A DNA stretch of 64,000 nucleotides, from contig JBIINK010000003.1 of assembly GCA_044337515.1 (NCBI GenBank), positions 1 through 64,000 on the forward strand, written 5' to 3'. The position numbers and the translations under genes are program-made. Below are positions 34,511 to 42,888 of this stretch, in pieces; the stretch's first letter is position 1; every line of letters starts with the position of its first letter. Below the pieces are notes generated by a model, which was not told where the DNA came from, did not search any database, and saw only the letters and a list, made by a program, of their open reading frames with translations. Source of the stretch: CAJBVG01 sp044337515. GTDB lineage: Bacteria > Bacteroidota > Bacteroidia > Sphingobacteriales > Sphingobacteriaceae.

Positions 34511-35208
34511 TGACTGAACCCTCATTGTCTTTTATCCAAACTGCCGACGGCTCTAAAACACTTTACAATCCTAGTGTTGGCGAAAATTATCATTCCATTA
34601 ATGGTGCACTTCAAGAATCTTTACATGTATTTGTAAAAGGTGGTTTAGAGTATTTCACTCAGAATACACTGAATAAAAACATCAGTATTTTAGAAGTTGG
34701 TTTTGGTACTGGATTAAATTTTCTTCTATCTGCAGATTATGCAGAACATCACCAAATTAATTTGCAATATACGGGCATAGAAGCCTACCCCCTCCCACCT
34801 GAAATCATAGAAAAAACAGGCTACCAAGAGTATTTAGAAAATAAAAACGTATGGGAATCTTTCATCCATAAATACGAAGATACTTTTCAAACAAAATCAG
34901 ATATTACTTCTGCATGTTCGTTAAGAATTCATTCAACTCCTGTTTTGGAATTTGAAACTGAAGAACTTTTCGATATTATTTATTTTGATGCTTTTGCGAG
35001 AAATTATCAACCAGAAATGTGGAGTTTAGAAACCATCACACATGCCTGCAAGTTTTTAAAAGATAAAGGTATATTTGTAACCTATAGCGTAACAGGTGAA
35101 CTGAAACGGGCATTACGAAGTTTAGGCTTCGATATTCAACGCCCTGCAGGTGCAGCTGGTAAACGTGAAATGATGAGAGCCCTTTTGAACAAAAACAATG
35201 CTTTATAA
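34510..35208 (+). CDS. mnmD: tRNA (5-methylaminomethyl-2-thiouridine)-methyltransferase MnmD
   Basis: 232 residues equivalent to the methyltransferase half of MnmC without the FAD oxidase half. SAM-binding ILEVGFGTGLNFLL and the YFDAFARNYQPEMWSLE block diagnostic of this family, then FVTYSVTGELKRALRSLGF and the C-terminal AGKREMM. It completes mnm5s2U at the wobble position of tRNAs. Starts at the rhodanese stop and overlaps pyrD by 11 bases. Confidence 0.93.
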   Translation: MTEPSLSFIQTADGSKTLYNPSVGENYHSINGALQESLHVFVKGGLEYFTQNTLNKNISILEVGFGTGLNFLLSADYAEHHQINLQYTGIEAYPLPPEIIEKTGYQEYLENKNVWESFIHKYEDTFQTKSDITSACSLRIHSTPVLEFETEELFDIIYFDAFARNYQPEMWSLETITHACKFLKDKGIFVTYSVTGELKRALRSLGFDIQRPAGAAGKREMMRALLNKNNAL

Positions 35209-36229
35209 AAACCTACTTCGACCATTATTTTTTCTAATTGATCCGGAAAAAATCCATCATCTCGTTTTTCAATTAATTAAATTTTCGCAATCGATACCAG
35301 GCATGAAAGCCTTGATACGATTGATGTTTGTGAAAACAGATACTCGGTTAGAACGAACTGTATTTGGCATTAAATTCCCTAACCCTGTAGGTTTAGCGGC
35401 TGGTTTTGATAAGGATGCTAAATTATATAGGGAGCTTTCAAACTTCGGATTTGGCTTCATCGAAATTGGAACCATTACCCCTTTAGCACAAGATGGTAAT
35501 CCCAAACCACGTATGTTTCGTTTGCCAATTGATGGTGGATTGATTAACCGAATGGGTTTTAATAACATGGGCTTAGATGGTGCCATTGAACGTTTAAAAA
35601 ACAGACCAAACGATATTATTATTGGAGGAAATATTGGCAAAAACAAAGTGACTCCAAATGAAGAAGCAATTAGCGATTACGAGAAATGCTTCCAAGGATT
35701 ATTTCCATATGTTGATTATTTTGTAGTCAATGTGAGTTCACCAAACACTCCCAATTTACGAGCATTGCAAGAGAAGGAACCTTTAAAAGCTTTGCTAAAT
35801 CACCTTCAGATATTAAACACGAACAAACCTTCGCAGAAACCTATCTTATTAAAAATTGCACCCGATTTAACCGATGAGCAATTAGATGATATCATCGAAA
35901 TTGTAAACGATACTAAAATTGCGGGTGTAATTGCTACCAATACTACTATTTCGAGAGCAGGACTACAATCCGACGCTACGAAAGTAGAATCGATTGGTGC
36001 TGGTGGATTAAGTGGTAAGCCTTTAACGAAACGATCTACAGAAGTAATACGCTACTTAGCCGAAAAATCAAACCATAGCTTCCCTATCATTGGGGTTGGT
36101 GGTATTCATAGTGAAAGTGATGCCATCGAGAAACTAAATGCAGGAGCTAGCCTAATTCAGCTTTATACAGGGTTTATTTATGAAGGGCCTGGGTTGGTGA
36201 AGCGGATTAATGATATGATAGTATGCTGA
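35198..36229 (+). CDS. pyrD: Dihydroorotate dehydrogenase (quinone), class 2
   Basis: 343 residues. An N-terminal membrane-associating helix pair (LLRPLFFLIDPEKIHHLVFQLIKF) marks class 2. FMN/substrate blocks: NPVGLAAGFDKDA, EIGTITP, RLINRMGFNN-type loop (GLINRMGFNNMG), catalytic Ser in VNVSSPNTPNLR, IATNTTISR, GAGGLSGKPL and the phosphate-binding IIGVGGI / GASLIQLYTG. Fourth step of pyrimidine synthesis, electrons to menaquinone. Full length; its 3' end runs into a repeat array. Confidence 0.97.
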   Translation: MLYKNLLRPLFFLIDPEKIHHLVFQLIKFSQSIPGMKALIRLMFVKTDTRLERTVFGIKFPNPVGLAAGFDKDAKLYRELSNFGFGFIEIGTITPLAQDGNPKPRMFRLPIDGGLINRMGFNNMGLDGAIERLKNRPNDIIIGGNIGKNKVTPNEEAISDYEKCFQGLFPYVDYFVVNVSSPNTPNLRALQEKEPLKALLNHLQILNTNKPSQKPILLKIAPDLTDEQLDDIIEIVNDTKIAGVIATNTTISRAGLQSDATKVESIGAGGLSGKPLTKRSTEVIRYLAEKSNHSFPIIGVGGIHSESDAIEKLNAGASLIQLYTGFIYEGPGLVKRINDMIVC

Positions 36230-36235
36230 TATGCT

Positions 36236-36345
36236 AATTTGGACATGGGACTCTGGACCCTAGACAATGGACAATGGACAATGGACAATGTGCTAATGTG
36301 CTAATGTGCTAATGTGCCAATGTGCCAATGTGCCAATGATAATTT
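36236..36345. repeat. Two adjoining tandem repeats (ggacaat; gtgctaat/gtgccaat)
   Basis: Four to five ggacaat units (7 bp), then three gtgctaat and three gtgccaat units (8 bp). The switch inside one array shows that units change by point mutation and then re-amplify. Confidence 0.8.
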
Positions 36346-36387
36346 GAACAATTAGTCAATTTGGACAATTTGAACAATTAATCATTT

Positions 36388-36428
36388 CGAGGTACGAAAT
36401 ACGAGCTACGAGGTACGAGCTACGAGCT
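36388..36428. repeat. 7-bp tandem repeat (tacgagc)
   Basis: About six tacgagc/tacgagg/tacgaaa units just before the terminator of the small basic protein gene. Confidence 0.75.
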
Positions 36429-36435
36429 TGGGTAA

Positions 36436-36466
36436 CGAAAAAATCCCGAGTGAAAACTCAGGATTA
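36436..36466 (-). terminator. Terminator of the small basic protein gene
   Basis: On the minus strand: ATCCTGAGT, loop, ACTCGGGAT, then TTTTTT. It lies 27 bases downstream of the stop at 36493. Confidence 0.8.
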
Positions 36467-36492
36467 ATATCTTTCTGAAAAGAAATCAGCAA

Positions 36493-36633
36493 TTACGCTG
36501 CTGTTTCTTCAGTTGACGGACGAGCTACTGGCTTCTTAATTGATTTATCAGTCGCCATTTTCAAGCGTTGTTTTTTCAATCTAGAAACAGTTTTATTCAT
36601 TCTGTCTTTTCTTTTAAGTCTTGTAACTGCCAT
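36493..36633 (-). CDS. Small highly basic conserved-looking protein, 46 residues
   Basis: ATG at 36633 to TAA at 36495-36493. It reads MAVTRLKRKDRMNKTVSRL at the start, then a Lys/Arg-rich middle (KKQRLKMATDKSIKKP) and an acidic Ser/Thr/Glu tail (STEETAA). It is preceded by tRNA-Cys and followed by a good terminator. The terminator, codon use and charged composition argue that it is translated. The basic N-terminal part suggests RNA or ribosome binding, which is inference. I do not recognise a characterised family. Confidence 0.7.
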   Translation of the reverse strand: MAVTRLKRKDRMNKTVSRLKKQRLKMATDKSIKKPVARPSTEETAA

Positions 36634-36669
36634 TTTCTTAAAATTTTTATTCTATCTATATTTTTTTTG

Positions 36670-36740
36670 AGGTCGAGAGCGGATTCGAACCGCTGTAGAA
36701 GGTTTTGCAGACCTCTGCCTAGCCACTCGGCCACTCGACC
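36670..36740 (-). tRNA. tRNA-Cys (GCA)
   Basis: 71 nt cloverleaf. Acceptor stem GGTCGAG/CTCGACC, TTCGAAT T-loop, anticodon loop CTGCAAA giving GCA, and discriminator U typical of tRNA-Cys. CCA is not encoded. Confidence 0.96.
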
Positions 36741-36805
36741 CTCTTTTTAGAGTCTGCAAATGTACTAAAATAAATTTTTAGCACAAGCGAAAAACTAAAA
36801 ATTGC

Positions 36806-37576
36806 TTAAAAATCGCGGCGTTTTGCTTCAGAACATAGAATTCCTGTGGCAATAGCCACATTCAACGACTCTGCATTACCGAAGGCTGGAATAGTTATTG
36901 GCTTGTTAATCAATGGTAAAACTTCAGCACTAATGCCATGAGATTCACTTCCCATCACTAACACCCCATTCATTTTACCTTCTAAAGTATATACATTTTC
37001 GCCTTCTAAGAGTGCTCCATAAATGTTAGTTGATGAATGTTCTGCTAACCATTCACTCAATAATTTTGTATGTATGTTCACTCGTAAAATAGATCCCATA
37101 GTGGATTGAATAACTTTGGGATTATAGATCTCTACGCAATCATCTGAACAGATGATATGTTCTATACCAAACCAATCGGCTATACGAATAATAGTTCCCA
37201 TATTCCCTGGATCTTTAACCCCATCTAAAACAAGAACTAAATGCTTAGCTAAATAGGCATCATAGATTGCATCGATTGATGGTTCCGCGGGCATTTCAAC
37301 AACAGCTAAAACTTCAGGAGCAGTACTCATATTGCTGAGTTTCCCCATGTCTTCCTCGCGAATTACAACGATTTCTGTTTTTTTCGATAATTTTGAGGAA
37401 AGAAGTTCGTACTTTTCACGTTTATGTTCAAGTACATAAATACTGTGTACTACATACTCGGAAGAAAGAAATTCATCGCAAATCTTATCACCTTCAATGA
37501 TAAATTGTTGATGTTCTTTGCGAAACTTCTTTTGTTGTAACGATTTAATATAGCTTATTTGTGATTTTGAAATCAT
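36806..37576 (-). CDS. TrmH/SpoU-family RNA 2'-O-methyltransferase
   Basis: 256 residues. N-terminal substrate-binding domain (ISKSQISYIKSLQQKKFRKEHQQFIIEGDKIC) then the SPOUT knot with its three motifs: LVLDGVKDPGNMGTIIRIADWFG, VLVMGSESHGIS and IPAFGNAESLNVAIATGI. Methylates ribose in rRNA or tRNA; the exact target (RlmB-like or other) cannot be decided. Its start overlaps head-to-head by 16 bases with the divergent outer-membrane protein gene. Confidence 0.92.
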   Translation of the reverse strand: MISKSQISYIKSLQQKKFRKEHQQFIIEGDKICDEFLSSEYVVHSIYVLEHKREKYELLSSKLSKKTEIVVIREEDMGKLSNMSTAPEVLAVVEMPAEPSIDAIYDAYLAKHLVLVLDGVKDPGNMGTIIRIADWFGIEHIICSDDCVEIYNPKVIQSTMGSILRVNIHTKLLSEWLAEHSSTNIYGALLEGENVYTLEGKMNGVLVMGSESHGISAEVLPLINKPITIPAFGNAESLNVAIATGILCSEAKRRDF

Positions 37577-39894
37577 CTGTTATTCGATATACTACCACAA
37601 TAATAATCATTTCCGCGGTTATCTTCCTTACCTCGTGCACAAGTACCAGAAAACTTTCTAAGAATGAAGCATTGGTACATAAAGTAAAAGTTGTAGGCGT
37701 AAAAGGGCTTGAGAAAGAAAATCTGGAAAACTATATTCGTCAGAAACCCAACAAGAAATTATTAGGCATAAGCTTTATCAAACCTAATTTAGGTGTGTAT
37801 AATTTTTTGAAATGGAAACACGATAATCGAATTGTTCGTGGTTTAAGAAATACGTTTGGTGAGGCTCCTGTGGTTTATGATACTTCATTGGCAAATTTTT
37901 CTGCTCAGCAAATGCAATTGTATCTTTTCAATAAAGGATACTTTGATGCCATAACGAATGATTCTACCATAATCAAAAAGAAGAAAGCAAGAACATCCTA
38001 TACAATTAATAAAGGAGAGGTATATACCATCCGTAATATCCAATTTGAAATTAAGGATACCATTTTGCGCTCAATCTATTTCATGAACCTAAAAGATTCA
38101 CGAATCGCCATTGATGAGCCATTTGATCAAGATAAAATTTCGGAAGAACGTGAACGTATTACAAAAGACATTAAAAACTTTGGATATTATTTTTTCAATA
38201 GAGAGTATGTTCATTTTGATATTGATAGTAGTATACAAGGGAATAAAATCGACATCAAACTTGTTATTGAAAATCCTGATGGTAAAAAATCACATCAATC
38301 TTATACCATCAATAAGGTAAACGTAAACATTACGAGTGATGAAACATATCGATCATTTAGGAGTAAAAAAGATGAAAACACAGATTACATCAACATATCC
38401 GATCCTAAAAAATTAATAAAACCTAAAATAATAAAACGCTTAATATTTTTAGAGCATGCCGAGCAATACCGAGATGACGATTTAGAGTTAACCTATAATC
38501 GTTTAGGTGATTTACGTGTATTTAAATTCGTAAATATTGACTTTACTGTGGATAGTGTCGATAGCACAAAACTGAATACTATAATTTCATTATCGGCTGG
38601 TAAAAAACAAGGTGCACAAACAGAAATAGAAGGATATGCAGCATCGGCAAACTTAGGTTCATCAGCCAACTTCATCTATACGAATAAAAACATTTTTAGA
38701 GGTGCTGAAATTTTTGAATTTAGAATTAAGGCAGGTATCGAAACGCAAGCTTTTATCGACCAAACTCAAAATACAAGTTTAATATTTAACAGTAGAGAGT
38801 CCAACACCTCAGCTAGTATTACCTTTCCGGGCTTCTTGCTATTTCGTGAGAAAAAAAACTATGGAGTTTATGCTAGTCCTAAAACTCGGATTGGAATAAA
38901 CTACATCACCGAAAACAGACCAGAATATTTACGTCGTACTTTTCTGAGTTCCTTTACGTACGATTGGAAACAGAATCAATTTTTAACACATTCATTATCT
39001 CCACTAAGTGTCAATTTTGTACGATCAACTTTATCTACTGAAGCACTAGATTTATTAAATAGTATTGACAATCAATACATCAAAGAAAGTTTTGATCCAC
39101 ACATTACTTTAGGCTTATCGTATTCGCTTACCTATAGCAATCAAATTATCAATTTACGAAAGGATTATTATTTCTTACGTATTAATTTAGAAGTAATGGG
39201 AACAGGACTTTACGCAAGTAGCTTATTATTGAATCAAGTTAAAAACAGTACTGGTAATTACGAATACTTCAACCTCCCCTACTATAATTTTACTCGTCCG
39301 GAATTAGATGTTCGATATTTCAATTATGTTCACAACAAATCAATGTTAGTCTATCGATTTAATACTGGTGTTGGATTTGCTTATTGGAATTCGAAAGTAT
39401 TACCATTCGAGCGTCAATTTTTCACTGGAGGTTCCAACAGTATTCGTGCGTTTCGAGCAAGATCTATTGGCCCGGGTAAGTTCTCCGATTTAGCAGCATC
39501 GAGCTTAAACTTAGACCAAACTGGGGAGATGAAAATTGAAGCGAACATTGAATATCGATTTGACATATCAGATAATTTCTTGGGTTCTAAATTAAAAGGT
39601 GCTACTTTTTTAGATATGGGAAATGTGTGGACCATTTCAGCTGAAAATACCAATACAGAAGGGAAATTTAGCTGGGATACTTTTCATCAACAATTTGCTA
39701 TTGGTACAGGATTCGGAATGCGGATGGATTATAGCTTTCTGCTGTTTCGTTTTGATGTGGGCTTAAAACTAAGAGACCCACGATTCATTGGAGATGAACA
39801 GTGGGTCATTCAAAATATTTCTAATAGCACTTGGAAAACTGCTAATGACTATAACTTCTGGAATTTTAATTTTGGTATTGGTTATCCATTCTAA
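37561..39894 (+). CDS. BamA/TamA-family outer-membrane protein (lipoprotein variant)
   Basis: 777 residues from a GTG start. Lipobox VIFLTSC (Cys ~26), unusual for BamA itself but common in Bacteroidota TamA/TamL-like proteins. POTRA-like repeats ~40-330 (HKVKVVGVKGLEKENLENYIRQKPNKK; YTIRNIQFEIKD; ERERITKDIKNFGYYFF; LTYNRLGDLRVFKFVNIDF), then a 16-strand barrel with the FFTGGSNSIRAFRARSIGPG motif (the conserved VRGF/Y-type loop) and terminal FGIGYPF. Probably inserts or secretes outer-membrane proteins or lipoproteins. The overlap with the divergent methyltransferase is discussed as a finding. Confidence 0.92.
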   Translation: MILKSSVIRYTTTIIIISAVIFLTSCTSTRKLSKNEALVHKVKVVGVKGLEKENLENYIRQKPNKKLLGISFIKPNLGVYNFLKWKHDNRIVRGLRNTFGEAPVVYDTSLANFSAQQMQLYLFNKGYFDAITNDSTIIKKKKARTSYTINKGEVYTIRNIQFEIKDTILRSIYFMNLKDSRIAIDEPFDQDKISEERERITKDIKNFGYYFFNREYVHFDIDSSIQGNKIDIKLVIENPDGKKSHQSYTINKVNVNITSDETYRSFRSKKDENTDYINISDPKKLIKPKIIKRLIFLEHAEQYRDDDLELTYNRLGDLRVFKFVNIDFTVDSVDSTKLNTIISLSAGKKQGAQTEIEGYAASANLGSSANFIYTNKNIFRGAEIFEFRIKAGIETQAFIDQTQNTSLIFNSRESNTSASITFPGFLLFREKKNYGVYASPKTRIGINYITENRPEYLRRTFLSSFTYDWKQNQFLTHSLSPLSVNFVRSTLSTEALDLLNSIDNQYIKESFDPHITLGLSYSLTYSNQIINLRKDYYFLRINLEVMGTGLYASSLLLNQVKNSTGNYEYFNLPYYNFTRPELDVRYFNYVHNKSMLVYRFNTGVGFAYWNSKVLPFERQFFTGGSNSIRAFRARSIGPGKFSDLAASSLNLDQTGEMKIEANIEYRFDISDNFLGSKLKGATFLDMGNVWTISAENTNTEGKFSWDTFHQQFAIGTGFGMRMDYSFLLFRFDVGLKLRDPRFIGDEQWVIQNISNSTWKTANDYNFWNFNFGIGYPF

Positions 39895-40436
39895 ATCAAG
39901 TGCACGATAGTTTCTTTCAACAAATTAATGAAAGCACTTACATCCATCCCTTGCAGAATAAAGAATAAAACGAATCCGATAAGTAATAGCAAGAACAAAA
40001 TTCTCTTAATAAACATCGCCATTACGATAAACAATATTGGAATAATAATGAGCATCCAAAAAGGAATTGGGATTGTCCATGAGTTTACCGAATAGTATAA
40101 ATGACGAAGTGTTTCAGCATTTTTTTCATGCTTAATGTAAAAGATGTCCGACGACTGAAAGTTCTTACTTAAAGGAGCTTGGCCCTTTTTGAAGGTTACA
40201 TTTTCGATGTATCCATTGATTACAAACGTATATATTCCTTCAATGTGCTCGTCAACAACATCATCATTAGTTACTGCTTGAATCACATAACCATTAGCGT
40301 TATCTAATCTAAAATCACCGATAGGAAACATTTCAGATAGGCTAAAAGTGTACTCTCTTTGCTGCGAAACAGCATTAAAACAATATATTAGTGGTATAAT
40401 TATTGTTAATATTACGCGATTCATTCGTCTATTCAT
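39891..40436 (-). CDS. Membrane protein with periplasmic domain and two C-terminal helices
   Basis: 181 residues. Signal peptide (ILTIIIPLIYCFNAVSQ), a ~90-residue beta-rich extracytoplasmic part (YTFSLSEMFPIGDFRLDNANGYVIQA ... FKKGQAPLSKNFQSSD), two hydrophobic helices (~120-165) and an amphipathic tail. The stop overlaps the convergent TamA-like gene stop by four bases. I do not recognise a family; a small envelope-stress or assembly accessory is possible. Confidence 0.65.
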   Translation of the reverse strand: MNRRMNRVILTIIIPLIYCFNAVSQQREYTFSLSEMFPIGDFRLDNANGYVIQAVTNDDVVDEHIEGIYTFVINGYIENVTFKKGQAPLSKNFQSSDIFYIKHEKNAETLRHLYYSVNSWTIPIPFWMLIIIPILFIVMAMFIKRILFLLLLIGFVLFFILQGMDVSAFINLLKETIVHLI

Positions 40437-40445
40437 ATCACAAAA

Positions 40446-42734
40446 ATGAAAAAAATACTGCTATCTACAAGTCTTTGTTTATTTATTCTTTCCGCAAATG
40501 CTCAATATAAGTTCGAAACCTATAATAAAGGTATTGATACTATTAAGGTTATTGAAAACAACAAAACACTTCAATTGCCTTTCGCTGGTGGACAAGATGT
40601 GCCTCAATTTTCATCAGTAGATTTGAATCTTGATGGTAAAAAAGACATGGTCATTTTTGACCGTGAGGGTAGTAAAATAAGTCCATATATTAACATAGGC
40701 TCCTTAAATAACATCAAATACGAATATGCACCTCAGTATATTAAGTATTTCCCAAAGATGTATGAATGGATGTACATGACAGATTATAATGGCGATGGTA
40801 AAGAGGATCTTTTTACGGCTATCCCAGGAGGTTTTAGAGTATATAAAAATAAAAGTACTGTAAACGAACTAATCTTTGAAGACACCTTCCCATTTGTGAA
40901 TTGTGATTATACTTCATTAATTACTAGGTTATATATAGCAAGCAATGATTTTCCTGCAATTATTGATGTAGATGAAGATGGAGATATTGATATATTAACA
41001 TACTACCAAAGTATTGATTCATCTGGTGAGAGTATTTACTGGTACAAAAACATGAGTATGGAACGATATGCGAAACCCGACTCTATGGATTTTGTTATCG
41101 GAAAATTTTGTTGGGGAAAATTTAGAGAATCATTTACCAATTGTCATATCAATTTAAATTACCCTGTAGGCATTTGCGGAACAAACGGGAGATTTACTCC
41201 TAATGTTACTCCAGATGAGTTCATGGAAAGTCTAAACCAAAGAATCAACAGCACCAGTGATGGTTTACATGCTGGATCGACGACAACAGTATTGGATGCA
41301 AACGGCGACGGTAAATATGACATGCTTATAGGTGATGTAACTTGTAATAATTTGTACTTAGTGGTTAATGGAACGGATAACCTCAATCCAATCATGACAC
41401 AAACTATTTATCAATACCCACCGAATCACCCTATTAACATTGAGGTGTTTCCTGCAGCTTATATGATCGATGTAAATAATGATGGATTAAAAGATTTAGT
41501 TGCATCAACAAATATTTCGAATGCTACGATGAATCATAACCACGTTCAACTATTAACGAATAATGGCGCAACGAATATTAACCGATTCGATTTTCAAACA
41601 GACGATTTTATGTTGTCTGAAATGATTGATGTGGCTGAAGGTTCCGCTCCAGCGTTTGTAGATTATAATGGTGATGGATTGTTGGATTTAGTAATTTCTA
41701 ATTCAGGATATTTTCAAGGAGCTAGCGTTTATAAAACAGGATTAGCTTTGTATAAAAATATTGGTACAACAAGTTTAGCTAAGTTTGAATTACAAAGCAG
41801 AGATTGGTTAGGCTTTTCGACATTAAACATTGCAAACATGGCGCCGAGCTTTGGCGATATGGATGGAGATGGAGATCAAGATATGGTATGTGGCTCAAAT
41901 GATGGGACAGTACATTTCTTCAGAAACATTGCGAGTACAGGAGCTGAAATGAATTTACAATATGTTGCCAATTATTTTGGAACTATTGATGTGGGAAATT
42001 TCTCTGCACCCTTTATTTATGATTTTGAAGGTGATGGTAAAAATGAAGTTATTGTTGGGGAGCGATTCGACAACATCAATGTATTAAGCAATACAGGCGA
42101 CCTTACTAATCCGAATTTCATTTTACTAACTGATTCATTATACAAAATCAACCTTAGGAAAATCTCAGCGTACCCAAGTGGTAGAGCACGCTTGAGTATC
42201 CAAAATTTACGCCCTAATGAAGCTCCATCTGTAATGATTAGCAACGCCAATGGGAAAATTTACAACATGGGGAAATTCAATGCGAATATGAGTACTCCTC
42301 TAACAAATCCAATCGATTCCTTAAATTTAGAATCAGGAATATTTAGTAATTCTAATGGCGGATTTTATTTTTCGATGGCGGATTTAAACAATGATCAAAA
42401 ACCAGAATTAATTGCAGGCAACCCACAAGGTGGTGTAATTTTATATAGAAATACAAGTTTAAATGTAGGATTAGAGAACACCTACAAGCCTTTAGATATA
42501 AGCATCTACCCTAACCCAGCTTCAGATAATATATTTATTAGAACTAACGATTCTGAAAAATTTAGTAAGGTACAATTATTGGATTTGAATGGTAAAGTTG
42601 TTGTAGAAATCAACGAGGAAAACTCTTTCCAAAAAATAGATACGAAGAACTTACCTAGCGGGATGTACATCATTAGAGTGCTAGGAAGTCAATCGGTACA
42701 CACCAGTAAGGTAATTGTAAATTCTAAATTCTAA
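40446..42734 (+). CDS. Secreted FG-GAP/VCBS repeat protein with T9SS sorting domain
   Basis: 762 residues. Signal peptide (LLSTSLCLFILSANAQ). Repeated FG-GAP units with calcium-binding D-x-D-x-D-G loops: DLNLDGKKD, DYNGDGKEDL, DVDEDGDIDIL, DANGDGKYDML, DVNNDGLKDLV, DYNGDGLLDLV, DMDGDGDQDM, DFEGDGKNEV, DLNNDQKPEL, i.e. an integrin-like beta-propeller. A T9SS tail (~685-762; ISIYPNPASDN ... SGMYIIRVLG) directs export. Probably a surface-attached adhesin or binding protein. No enzyme domain. Followed by a terminator shared with the convergent gene. Confidence 0.88.
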   Translation: MKKILLSTSLCLFILSANAQYKFETYNKGIDTIKVIENNKTLQLPFAGGQDVPQFSSVDLNLDGKKDMVIFDREGSKISPYINIGSLNNIKYEYAPQYIKYFPKMYEWMYMTDYNGDGKEDLFTAIPGGFRVYKNKSTVNELIFEDTFPFVNCDYTSLITRLYIASNDFPAIIDVDEDGDIDILTYYQSIDSSGESIYWYKNMSMERYAKPDSMDFVIGKFCWGKFRESFTNCHINLNYPVGICGTNGRFTPNVTPDEFMESLNQRINSTSDGLHAGSTTTVLDANGDGKYDMLIGDVTCNNLYLVVNGTDNLNPIMTQTIYQYPPNHPINIEVFPAAYMIDVNNDGLKDLVASTNISNATMNHNHVQLLTNNGATNINRFDFQTDDFMLSEMIDVAEGSAPAFVDYNGDGLLDLVISNSGYFQGASVYKTGLALYKNIGTTSLAKFELQSRDWLGFSTLNIANMAPSFGDMDGDGDQDMVCGSNDGTVHFFRNIASTGAEMNLQYVANYFGTIDVGNFSAPFIYDFEGDGKNEVIVGERFDNINVLSNTGDLTNPNFILLTDSLYKINLRKISAYPSGRARLSIQNLRPNEAPSVMISNANGKIYNMGKFNANMSTPLTNPIDSLNLESGIFSNSNGGFYFSMADLNNDQKPELIAGNPQGGVILYRNTSLNVGLENTYKPLDISIYPNPASDNIFIRTNDSEKFSKVQLLDLNGKVVVEINEENSFQKIDTKNLPSGMYIIRVLGSQSVHTSKVIVNSKF

Positions 42735-42790
42735 ATTCTAATTAAGAGTTACGAACTACGAGTTACGAGTATCGAGTATCGAATTACGAG
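42723..42790. repeat. Tandem repeats (ctaaatt; tacgagt/tatcgag)
   Basis: Two to three ctaaatt units overlap the end of the FG-GAP gene, followed by acgagtt/acgagta/tcgagta units. 7-bp periodicity. Confidence 0.65.
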
Positions 42791-42813
42791 CAATCCAACA
42801 AGAATCATACTAA

Positions 42814-42850
42814 TAAAAAAGCCCCGAAGCTCAATGAGCTCGGGGCTTCT
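42814..42850. terminator. Bidirectional terminator
   Basis: AAGCCCCGA...TCGGGGCTT stem with an inner AGCTCA/TGAGCT extension and flanking A/T runs, between convergent T9SS protein genes. Confidence 0.85.
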
Positions 42851-42888
42851 ATAAGAAACAAATTCTTTAGTATATAATGAATTTGGTA

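Noticed and set aside
36568..36750. 60-codon plus-strand frame over the small basic gene and tRNA-Cys
   Set aside because: It is antisense to the tRNA and to a better-supported small gene with its own terminator.
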